15,398 nt of DNA from assembly GCA_023405705.1 (NCBI GenBank), contig JAEXXR010000082.1, forward strand, positions 1 to 15,398. Reading direction: 5' to 3'. The DNA is from Actinomycetes bacterium (GTDB taxonomy: Bacteria; Actinomycetota; Thermoleophilia; Solirubrobacterales; Solirubrobacteraceae). Positions within the stretch are counted from its first letter, which is position 1, and every line of letters starts with the position of its first letter. The notes below the pieces were generated by a model. It was not told the DNA's origin, ran no database searches, and saw only the letters and a program-made list of their open reading frames with translations. Shown here in pieces: positions 6,415 to 12,428 of the stretch. The position numbers were made by a program, and so were the translations under genes.

Positions 6415-7623
6415 TCATGCCGCCCCCTCCTCGGCGACGCGCGCGAGCGCCGCGACGGTGCGGTCGACGTCCTCCGGCGTGTGGTAGTGGACGAAGCCCA
6501 TCCGCACGACGCCGTCGGTGTCCGACAGCCCGAGCGCGCGCAGCGGCTCGATCGCGTAGTTGGTCCCGGCCGAGACGAAGACGCCCTCGGCGGCCATCCG
6601 GGCCGACACCTCCCGCGGGGGGACGCCGTCGACGCTGAGCGCGAACGTCGCCTCGCGCCCTTCGACGGTCGGCTTGCCGTGCAGCGTGACACCCGGCACG
6701 GCGGCGAGCGCGGCCAGCGTGCGCCGCGTCAGCTCCTGCTCGTAGCGCTCGATCGTGTCGAAGCCGACCGTCTCGACGTAGCGCAGCGCGGCGGACAGGC
6801 CGGCGACCGACTCGAAGGCGACCATCCCGGTCTCCCAGCGGCGCGGTCCGGACGTCGGCGCCGGCCGGACCTTGTCGGGGGTCAGCCGCTGCAGCAGCTC
6901 GGGGCGCCCCGACAGGACGCCCATGTGCGGGCCGAAGAACTTGTACGGCGAGCAGACCTGGACGTCGATCCCCCACTCGCCGTGCCGCAGCGGCGTGTGC
7001 GCGGCGGCCGCGACGCCGTCGGAGTACGTGATCGCGCCGACCGCGCGCGCCGCCTCCACCAGCGGCGCCGGCGTGACGACGGTGCCGGTCAGGTTCGAGG
7101 TGCGCGTGAACGCGACCAGGCGGGTCCGCCGGTCGACGACCCGTTCCAGCGAGCGCAGGTCGAGCTCGCACGCCTCCGGGTCGAGCGTCACGAAGCGCAC
7201 CTCGGCTCCCGCCCGCTCCGCCACGGCCAGCCAGGGCGCGACGTTCGCGTCGTGGTCGAGCTGCGTGCAGACGATGTTGTCGCCGGCTCTCAGCTCACGC
7301 TCGAAGGCGCGCGAGAAGTGCCACGTCAGCGAGGTCATGTTGGGGCCGAAGACGATCCCCTCGGCCTCTCCGCCGACGAAGCGCGCGAAGCGGTCGCGCG
7401 TGTCGTCGACCAGCGTCGCGGTCTCGACGGAGGTCGGATAGGGCCGGTTCGGGTTCGCGTTGGAGCGGCGCTGGTAGTCGCCCATCGCGTCGATCACCGA
7501 CGCGGCGACCTGCGTGCCGCCGGGCGCGTCGGCGTGGACGAACGGACGCCCGTCCGGGCCGCGTCGCTCGAGGCCGGGAAAGGTGTCCGGCAGTGGGGGG
7601 CGTTGGAGCGGGATCGTGGTCAC
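6415..7623 (-). CDS. Class-V aminotransferase-fold PLP enzyme, VC1184-type cysteine-desulfurase-like
   Basis: 402 residues from GTG at 7623, preceded by AGGA eight bases upstream. Fold-type I PLP enzyme: the lysine that binds PLP is Lys228 in VCSPYKFFGPHMG, the pyridine-nitrogen Asp is Asp202 (YSDGVAAAAH), and His124 in TQLDHDANVAPW stacks on the ring. The runs GGTQVAASVIDAM, RRSNAN, IVFGPNMTSLTWHFSRA and LDHDANVAPWLA are hallmarks of the 'cysteine desulfurase family, VC1184 subfamily'. I see no active-site Cys loop of true desulfurases, so transamination, beta/gamma-elimination or epimerisation is as likely as sulfur transfer. First gene of a pair with ectC and divergent from lysR, 70 bases between the starts. 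It may make or consume the amino-acid substrate of EctC, an inference from operon context. A longer in-frame reading to 8496 is an artefact over lysR. Confidence 0.92.
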   Translation of the reverse strand: MTTIPLQRPPLPDTFPGLERRGPDGRPFVHADAPGGTQVAASVIDAMGDYQRRSNANPNRPYPTSVETATLVDDTRDRFARFVGGEAEGIVFGPNMTSLTWHFSRAFERELRAGDNIVCTQLDHDANVAPWLAVAERAGAEVRFVTLDPEACELDLRSLERVVDRRTRLVAFTRTSNLTGTVVTPAPLVEAARAVGAITYSDGVAAAAHTPLRHGEWGIDVQVCSPYKFFGPHMGVLSGRPELLQRLTPDKVRPAPTSGPRRWETGMVAFESVAGLSAALRYVETVGFDTIERYEQELTRRTLAALAAVPGVTLHGKPTVEGREATFALSVDGVPPREVSARMAAEGVFVSAGTNYAIEPLRALGLSDTDGVVRMGFVHYHTPEDVDRTVAALARVAEEGAA

Positions 7624-7646
7624 GCCGTGATCCTGGTCGGAGAAGA

Positions 7647-7652
7647 TTGACA
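7647..7652 (+). promoter_or_regulatory. Perfect -35 hexamer (TTGACA) upstream of lysR
   Basis: TTGACA lies 41 bases before the lysR ATG in a locally AT-richer stretch. No convincing -10 is found at 16-19 bases, so the promoter may need activator help or be read by another sigma factor. Confidence 0.4.
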
Positions 7653-7669
7653 AGTCCAATACATGAAAG
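7650..7669. promoter_or_regulatory. Shared motif, copy A (lysR / PLP-enzyme divergent region)
   Basis: ACAAGTCCAATACATGAAAG matches 16 of 20 bases with 12273-12292, upstream of the ABC binding-protein gene, in the same orientation relative to the minus-strand gene it precedes. It is followed at once by TTCTCA (7670-7675) and then GATAT (7680-7684), blocks which also recur in order at the other site. The likely binder is the adjacent LysR-type regulator, by inference. Confidence 0.6.
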
Positions 7670-7689
7670 TTCTCAGTTTGATATTCATG
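7662..7689. promoter_or_regulatory. Inverted repeat CATGAA-N16-TTCATG in the lysR divergent region
   Basis: CATGAA (7662-7667) and TTCATG (7684-7689) form a perfect 6-bp inverted repeat with centres 22 bp apart, two helical turns, just upstream of the lysR start at 7694. LysR-type regulators usually bind dyads with this kind of spacing between the two divergent genes. Confidence 0.45.
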
Positions 7690-7693
7690 CCGA

Positions 7694-8611
7694 ATGGAAT
7701 TTCGGCAGCTGCGGTACTTCGAAGCGGTCGCGCGGCACCTGCACTTCACGCATGCGGCACGCGAGATGCTGGTCGCGCAGCCCGCGCTCTCACTGCAGAT
7801 CCAGCAGCTCGAGGCCGAGCTCGGGGCCCAGCTGTTCGACCGCACGACGCGCCGCGTCTGGCTGACCGACGCGGGCCGCGAGCTGCTCCCCTTCGCCGAG
7901 CGGATCCTCGCCGAGGCCGACGACGCCCGCGCCCGGCTGCGCGACCTCGGCCAGCTCGACTCCGGCCGCGTGACGCTCGGCGCGCAGCAGTCGCTCAACG
8001 CCAGCGGCGTCGTGCCGCAGGCGCTGCTCGAGTTCCGCGCGCTCCATCCGGGCGTCGACGTCGTGCTGCGCGAGGAGAGCGCGGAGCAGTCGCTGACGCT
8101 GCTGGCCGACGGCGGCCTCGACCTGACGCTCGCGATGATCGACCCCGAGACGTGGACCGACGGCGACCTCGTCGCCGAGCCGCTGTTCGACGAGCCGCTC
8201 GGGCTGGTCGTCGGCCCCGGGCACCCGCTGGCGGGCGCCGCGGTCGACGTCGCGCAGCTGCTGACGGAGCCGTTCATCGCCTTCAACGAGACCGCCGGCC
8301 TGCGGCGGATGCTGACGCGCCTCTGCGCCGACGCCGGCTTCCAGCCGCGGATCGCGTACGAGAGCGGCGCCCTCGGCAGCATCCGCGCGCTGGCCTCCGC
8401 CGGGCTCGGCGTCGCGCTGCTGCCGCTCCCCTCGGCCGTGGTCGAAGGGCCGCCCGTGGTCCAGCTCGACATCGGTCGCGAGCTGCACCGCAGCATCTCG
8501 CTCGTGCGCTCGGCCGTACGCTACCGGTCGGCGGCCGCGGTCGCGTTCGCGGACCTCCTGCGCGCACGGCTCGGCGACGCGCAGGGACCCGCGTCCGACG
8601 CGAGCAGCTAG
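7694..8611 (+). CDS. LysR-type transcriptional regulator
   Basis: 305 residues, the standard LTTR size. MEFRQLRYFEAVARHLHFTHAA...QPALSLQIQQLEAELGAQLFDRTTRRVWLTDAGRELL is the canonical N-terminal winged helix-turn-helix (residues 1-60), followed by a linker helix and a two-lobe effector domain (about 90-295) with the usual GRVTLGAQQS start and RALASAGLGVALLP near the C-terminus. It is divergent from the PLP enzyme/ectC pair and convergent with the transporter-amidase operon. The motif shared by the two control regions makes it the best candidate regulator of both. The effector is probably the imported compound or its product (inference). Its stop (8609-8611) overlaps the stop of the convergent amidase gene by sharing CTAG. 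No Shine-Dalgarno is evident before the ATG. Confidence 0.95.
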   Translation: MEFRQLRYFEAVARHLHFTHAAREMLVAQPALSLQIQQLEAELGAQLFDRTTRRVWLTDAGRELLPFAERILAEADDARARLRDLGQLDSGRVTLGAQQSLNASGVVPQALLEFRALHPGVDVVLREESAEQSLTLLADGGLDLTLAMIDPETWTDGDLVAEPLFDEPLGLVVGPGHPLAGAAVDVAQLLTEPFIAFNETAGLRRMLTRLCADAGFQPRIAYESGALGSIRALASAGLGVALLPLPSAVVEGPPVVQLDIGRELHRSISLVRSAVRYRSAAAVAFADLLRARLGDAQGPASDASS

Positions 8612-9744
8612 TCGTCCTCGGGCCATGCGCCCGCCTCCGAGCGACGCGCGCCCGCGGCGAGGATCGCCGCCTCGCTGCCGGGACGGCCGATGATCTGCCG
8701 CGGCCCGTCCGGCGTCGGCAGCGCCAGCGCCGGCCAGCCGAGCGCGTTGACGAGCGGCGTGATCGAGAGCAGCCGGTCCGACGTCGTCAGCCGGCCCTCG
8801 CGGTAGTCGCCCATCACCTCCTCGACCGTCGGCGCCTCGCCGGGGAAGACCGGCAGCACGAGCAGGTCGACGTCGGCCAGCGCACGCTCGAACGCCTCGC
8901 GCCAGCGGCGCATCCGCGCGCGGGCGGCCGGCACGTCGCCGACCGTCCCGGCCAGCTTCACGTGCAGGTCGTCGCCGTACTCCTCGGGGTGCTGCCCGAT
9001 CCGCTCGCGATGCAGCGCGTAGCTCTGCTCGCGGAAGACGACCCAGTGCGCGTCGGCAGGGAACTCGGGGAGCGCCAGCTCCTCGCCGTCGACGATCCGC
9101 AGCTGGTCGACGGGCGGCAGCACGGGGCAGCGCAGGACGCGCTGCAGGGGCGCGATGCCGGCGGCGAAGAAGCCGATCGAGTCGTGCTCGGGCGCGAGCG
9201 GATGGACCCCTGCCATCGAGATCGCGCCGTGCGCGCACTTGAACCCGTAGATCCCGCAGCAGGCGGCCGGGATGCGCACCGAGCCGCCGGTGTCGGTCCC
9301 GATCGCGACGTCGGCGACGCCCGCGGCGACGGCGATCGCCGAGCCGCCGCTGGAGCCGCCGGGCGTGCGCGTCCGGTCGCGGGGCGTGCGCATCAGACCG
9401 TAGTGCGGGTTGTAGCCGCTGACGCCGTAGGCGTACTCGTTGAGGTTGGTCTTGCCCAGCACGATCGCGCCGTCGCGCTCGAGCCGCTCGATCACGGGCG
9501 CCGAACGCTCGGGCACGTGGTAGCGGTGGCGCGGCGACCCGTAGGTCGTGCGCAGCCCGGCCGTGTCGATCAAGTCCTTGACCGCGATCGTGAGGCCGCG
9601 CAGGCGGCCGCCCGGATCGTCCTCCGCGCGACGGAGCGCCGCGTCGGGGTCGACGGTGATGAAGGCGCCGAGCTCGGGGTCGATCGCCTCCAGCGCCGCC
9701 ATCACGCGCGCGCGGCTGGAGACGGCGGGGCCGATGTCACGCAT
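8608..9744 (-). CDS. Amidase-signature family hydrolase
   Basis: 378 residues. The Ser-cisSer-Lys triad is in place with the canonical spacing: Lys56 (TIAVKDLID), cis-Ser131 (PGGSSGGSA) and nucleophile Ser155 ([12 protein letters not shown]), differences of 75 and 24 residues as in other family members. Family knowledge: hydrolyses a carboxamide, ureido or aryl/acyl amide to acid plus ammonia or amine in the cytosol. It is shorter than GatA (about 480), lacks GatB/C partners here, and resembles stand-alone amidases such as AtzF/allophanate hydrolase N-domains or Asn-tRNA-unrelated amidases; the C-terminal half is reduced. Its start overlaps the end of the permease/ATPase gene by 8 bases, so it is translated from the transporter mRNA and probably acts on the imported compound, releasing nitrogen. 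The exact substrate cannot be read. Confidence 0.92.
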   Translation of the reverse strand: MRDIGPAVSSRARVMAALEAIDPELGAFITVDPDAALRRAEDDPGGRLRGLTIAVKDLIDTAGLRTTYGSPRHRYHVPERSAPVIERLERDGAIVLGKTNLNEYAYGVSGYNPHYGLMRTPRDRTRTPGGSSGGSAIAVAAGVADVAIGTDTGGSVRIPAACCGIYGFKCAHGAISMAGVHPLAPEHDSIGFFAAGIAPLQRVLRCPVLPPVDQLRIVDGEELALPEFPADAHWVVFREQSYALHRERIGQHPEEYGDDLHVKLAGTVGDVPAARARMRRWREAFERALADVDLLVLPVFPGEAPTVEEVMGDYREGRLTTSDRLLSITPLVNALGWPALALPTPDGPRQIIGRPGSEAAILAAGARRSEAGAWPEDD

Positions 9745-11317
9745 GCGACGTCACCGCCAGGAAGCTGCGCGTGCGCTGCTCGAGCGGGTCCGAGAACAGC
9801 TGCTCTGGCGGGCCGGACTCGACGATCTGCCCGTCGTCCATGAAGACGACGCGGTCGGCGACCTGGCGGGCGAAGCCCATCTCGTGGCTCACGATCACCA
9901 TCGTCAGCCCGTCGGCCGCGAGCGCGGCCATCACCTGCAGCACCTCCTGCACCAGCTCGGGGTCGAGCGCCGAGGTCGGCTCGTCGAACAGGATCAGCTC
10001 CGGCTCGAGCGCGAGCGCGCGAGCGATCGCTACGCGCTGCTGCTGCCCGCCCGACAGCTGATGCGGGTACTTGTCGCAGTGCTTCGCGAGCCCGACCTTG
10101 TGCAGGAAGCCGAGCCCGTAGTCGCGCCGCAGCGGACGCTCGACGAGGCCGAAGTGACGCGGCGCGAGCGTCACGTTCTCCAGCGCCGTGTAGTGCGGGA
10201 ACAGCTCGAAGCGCTGGAAGACCATCCCGACGCGCCGCCGCCGGGCGGCGATCAGCCGCTCGGGCTCCGGTCGCGGCCGCTCGCCGCCGGCGCGGTAGCC
10301 GAACGGCTCGCCGTCGAGCAGCACGACGCCGCCGTCGACCGCGACGAGGTGGTTGAGGCAGCGCAGCAGCGTCGACTTGCCCGAGCCCGACGGGCCGATG
10401 ATCACGCAGACCTCCCCCTTGCGGACCTCGAGGTCGACGCCTCTCAGGACGGCTCTGCCGCCGAGCTGCTTCTCGACGCCGCGCGCCTCCAGCACGACGT
10501 CGCCGAGCTGGTCGGCGCCGCGGCGCGGACGGGCGACGGCGACCGCCGCCTCGGCTGCGATGTCCGCCGGCACGACGGCCGGGCCGGGCGGTGCCTGCTC
10601 GCTCTCCCTGGTGCGCCAGCCGCGGCTCGGGCGGCGCACGTCGAGACGGCGTTCGAGCACGTGCTGCAGCAGCGTGAAGACGGTCACCATCAGCAGGTAC
10701 ATCGCGCCGATCACCGCCAGCGTCTCGAGCACCTTGAAGTTCTGGCTGTAGATCCGCTGGCTGACCAGCGTCAGCTCGACGAACGAGATGACCGAGACCA
10801 GCGAGGTGTTCTTCAGGTTGGCGACGTACTCGTTGCCCAGCGCGGGCAGCGCGATGCGCAGCGCCTGCGGCACCACGACGAAGCGCTGCAGCGGGACCGC
10901 GCCGAAGCCGAGCGCGCGGCCGGCGTCGCGCTGGTCGGGCCCGACCGACTTCAGGCCGCCGCGGAACACCTCCGCCATGTACGCGGCCTCGCTGAGCGCG
11001 AGCGCGACGAGGCCGGCGTTGAAGGGATCGGAGAGGAACCCGCGCGTCCCGGGGATCGCCTGCGGCAGGCCGTTGTAGACGAAGATCACGAGCAGCAGCA
11101 GCGGGATCCCGCGGAAGAACCAGACGTAGGCGGAGGCCACCGCCCGCAGCGGCGCCAGCGTCGACTGCTTCGCCAGCGCCAGGCCGAGGCCCAGCACGCC
11201 GGCGAGCAGCCAGCTCGACGTCGCCAGGAGCAGCGTCCACTGCGCCGCCTCCCAGATGCGACCGTCGTCGAGCAGCCCGCCGGCGTAGCCCCAGTCGAAC
11301 TGGATCACGGCGTGCAT
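9737..11317 (-). CDS. Fused permease-ATPase of a polar amino acid (PAAT) ABC importer
   Basis: 526 residues in one polypeptide. Residues 1-225 are a HisMQ-type permease with about five membrane segments and the EAA coupling loop ([25 protein letters not shown], about 113-137, written here only to identify it). A charged, Pro/Ala/Arg-rich linker spans about 228-272. Residues 273-526 are a GlnQ/HisP-type ATPase: Walker [10 protein letters not shown] (308-316), Q-loop FQRFELFPH (367-375), signature LSGGQQQR (421-428), Walker B LILFDEP (441-447) and switch His478 (VSHEM). Fusion implies a homodimer suffices for the inner-membrane complex, fed by the lipoprotein encoded just upstream. The start ATG overlaps the upstream stop by one base (TGATG), giving translational coupling. 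Family substrates are polar amino acids, opines or ectoines (EhuABCD belongs here); specificity is inferred only. Confidence 0.95.
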   Translation of the reverse strand: MHAVIQFDWGYAGGLLDDGRIWEAAQWTLLLATSSWLLAGVLGLGLALAKQSTLAPLRAVASAYVWFFRGIPLLLLVIFVYNGLPQAIPGTRGFLSDPFNAGLVALALSEAAYMAEVFRGGLKSVGPDQRDAGRALGFGAVPLQRFVVVPQALRIALPALGNEYVANLKNTSLVSVISFVELTLVSQRIYSQNFKVLETLAVIGAMYLLMVTVFTLLQHVLERRLDVRRPSRGWRTRESEQAPPGPAVVPADIAAEAAVAVARPRRGADQLGDVVLEARGVEKQLGGRAVLRGVDLEVRKGEVCVIIGPSGSGKSTLLRCLNHLVAVDGGVVLLDGEPFGYRAGGERPRPEPERLIAARRRRVGMVFQRFELFPHYTALENVTLAPRHFGLVERPLRRDYGLGFLHKVGLAKHCDKYPHQLSGGQQQRVAIARALALEPELILFDEPTSALDPELVQEVLQVMAALAADGLTMVIVSHEMGFARQVADRVVFMDDGQIVESGPPEQLFSDPLEQRTRSFLAVTSHA

Positions 11318-12210
11318 CAGTAGAGCTCTCCCGCGAGCGCCGCTCTCACCAGTCTCGGGTCGGGCAGCTCGAGCCCGTATCTCGCGAGCAGCTCCTCCAG
11401 CTCGCCGGAGGCGGTCAGCTCCGCGACGACCTGCTCGAACGCTCTTCTGATCTCCGGTCTGTCCTTGCGGACGCCGATCGCCGCAGGGATCGGGAACAAC
11501 GGTCTCGTGCTCGACACGGCGAGCGCCAGCTCCGGCACCTGCTCGGCGCGGTAGAGCAGGTTCGACTGGTTCGAGAAGAAGACGTCCGAGCGCTCGTCGG
11601 CGACGTCTCTGGTCGCCTCGGTGTCGGTCGGGAACGACTTGACCTCGAGCGGGTCGCCCTTGGATCTGCAGTCGTCGCCGACTCTGCCGGTCACCAGCTG
11701 CTCCTCGAAGCCGCCCGCCAGCACGGCCACGGTGCGGCCGCAGAGGTCCTCGGGAAGCGTCGGCTGGTAGTCGCCCTCGGCCTTCACGAGGAAGCCCGAG
11801 CCGGTCTGCGCGTACGGGACCAGGCCGATGCTCTCCGCGCGCTCCCTGGTGACGTAGAGCACCGAGACGACGGCGTCGTAGCGACCGGCCTCCAGACCGG
11901 TCACCAGCGAGGCGAAGCGGGTGTCCACCAGCTCGGGCTCCAGGCCCATCAGCGCTGCCGCGGCCTCGTCGAACTCGACGTCGAAGCCGACCTTCTCCTC
12001 GCCGTCGAGATAGTCGAACGGCGGGCCCTGGAAGTCCGCCGCGATCGTCAGCTTCCCGGGCGCCACCAGGCCGGCCGGCGCCGGGACGGTCGCCTCGGCC
12101 GCGGTCGCCGAGGTCGTCGCGGACGACCCTCCGTCGCCGCTCGATCCACATGCCGCCAAGCCGCCGGCCGCCACCGCCGCCACGACGAGGCCCATCAGTC
12201 GCATCTTCAT
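11317..12210 (-). CDS. ABC transporter substrate-binding lipoprotein, polar amino acid (PAAT/SBP_bac_3) family
   Basis: 297 residues. The signal peptide with lipobox is clear: [17 protein letters not shown] then LAAC, lipidated Cys21, followed by a Gly/Ser/Thr-rich tether to about residue 45. The mature part is an SBP_bac_3 domain: [17 protein letters not shown] (54-70), [11 protein letters not shown] (75-85) and [13 protein letters not shown] (121-133), where Arg124 is the position that normally holds the ligand alpha-carboxylate. [12 protein letters not shown] (211-222) is the second-lobe ligand segment. Cys157 and Cys181 could form a disulfide. It captures a small amino-acid-like solute outside the membrane and hands it to the fused permease-ATPase. 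GGAG eight bases before ATG 12210 supports this start over an in-frame extension to 12414. Ten of 19 Arg codons are AGA, unlike chaA and lysR (none seen). Confidence 0.95.
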   Translation of the reverse strand: MKMRLMGLVVAAVAAGGLAACGSSGDGGSSATTSATAAEATVPAPAGLVAPGKLTIAADFQGPPFDYLDGEEKVGFDVEFDEAAAALMGLEPELVDTRFASLVTGLEAGRYDAVVSVLYVTRERAESIGLVPYAQTGSGFLVKAEGDYQPTLPEDLCGRTVAVLAGGFEEQLVTGRVGDDCRSKGDPLEVKSFPTDTEATRDVADERSDVFFSNQSNLLYRAEQVPELALAVSSTRPLFPIPAAIGVRKDRPEIRRAFEQVVAELTASGELEELLARYGLELPDPRLVRAALAGELY

Positions 12211-12252
12211 CCTGTCACTCCCTCCGAGCGCACCACGACGGGTCAGTGCCGC

Positions 12253-12281
12253 ATCTTCGGGGGACTCAACTAACACGTCAA
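12253..12281 (-). promoter_or_regulatory. Possible promoter of the ABC transporter-amidase operon
   Basis: On the minus strand TTGACG (12276-12281) is followed after 17 bases by GAAGAT (12253-12258). The -35 is good (5 of 6), the -10 moderate (3 of 6). Transcription would start near 12246, leaving a leader of about 36 bases. The -35 overlaps the shared motif at 12273-12292. Confidence 0.4.
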
Positions 12282-12292
12282 ATACATAGAAG
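12273..12292. promoter_or_regulatory. Shared motif, copy B (ABC transporter operon control region)
   Basis: ACACGTCAAATACATAGAAG matches copy A (7650-7669) at 16 of 20 bases. As at copy A, TTCTCA (12299-12304) and GATAT (12314-12318) follow in the same order, with slightly longer spacing. Read as evidence for a common regulator; binding itself is inferred. Confidence 0.6.
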
Positions 12293-12312
12293 ATCTGATT
12301 CTCATCTGAATC
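12293..12312. repeat. Phased direct repeat ATCTGATTC / ATCTGAATC
   Basis: ATCTGATTC (12293-12301) and ATCTGAATC (12304-12312) match 8 of 9 and are 11 bp apart, one helical turn. The same stretch contains the inverted repeat GATTC-N6-GAATC (12297-12312). It adjoins the shared motif and is probably part of an activator or repressor site upstream of the -35. Confidence 0.5.
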
Positions 12313-12339
12313 CGATATCAATCGTGGTGCGGCACCGTA

Positions 12340-12361
12340 CCCGCCGCTGGTCGGCGGCGGG
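12340..12361 (-). terminator. Second hairpin beyond the secreted-protein gene
   Basis: CCCGCCGC (12340-12347) and GCGGCGGG (12354-12361) form a perfect 8-bp stem with a 6-base loop, without a T-tract. It lies about 70 bases after the stop of the secreted-protein gene, behind the stronger hairpin at 12387-12418. Possibly a back-up terminator; alternatively part of the transporter control region. Confidence 0.4.
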
Positions 12362-12386
12362 AACCGCGCGGTACGCGCCGCGGCAA

Positions 12387-12418
12387 GGCGGCGCGCTCGC
12401 AGAAGCGAGCGCACCGCC
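12387..12418 (-). terminator. Strong intrinsic-type terminator hairpin of the secreted-protein gene
   Basis: A 14-bp stem (one G-U pair in RNA) with a 4-base loop: arms 12387-12400 and 12405-12418, loop AGAA on the plus strand (UUCU in the minus-strand RNA). It begins 10 bases after the stop of the 907-residue gene. Only a short UU follows the stem, as is common for high-GC actinobacteria. Confidence 0.8.
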
Positions 12419-12428
12419 CCGCCGCCGT

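Noticed and set aside
6344..6418. Short ORF of about 24 residues starting at the ATGA that ends the PLP-enzyme gene
   Set aside because: Overlapping ATGA looks like coupling, but the frame differs from ectC, encodes nothing recognisable, and ectC has its own strong ribosome-binding site inside it.
6211..7650. Plus-strand open frame opposite ectC and the PLP enzyme
   Set aside because: No recognisable domain, and it runs antisense through two genes with conserved catalytic residues.
7624..8496. In-frame upstream extension of the PLP enzyme to 693 residues
   Set aside because: The extra 291 residues are Ser/Arg/Ala low-complexity antisense of lysR, and the GTG at 7623 has a good ribosome-binding site.
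8608..9744. GatA subunit of the tRNA amidotransferase
   Set aside because: Too short and no gatB or gatC nearby; the context is a transporter operon.
7663..11323. Long plus-strand frames over lysR, amidase and permease/ATPase genes
   Set aside because: Arg/Ala-rich shadow translations; lysR itself is in another plus-strand frame and the others are on the minus strand.
12211..12414. Upstream extension of the binding lipoprotein
   Set aside because: The signal peptide and Shine-Dalgarno place the start at 12210; the extension covers the promoter, repeats and hairpins.
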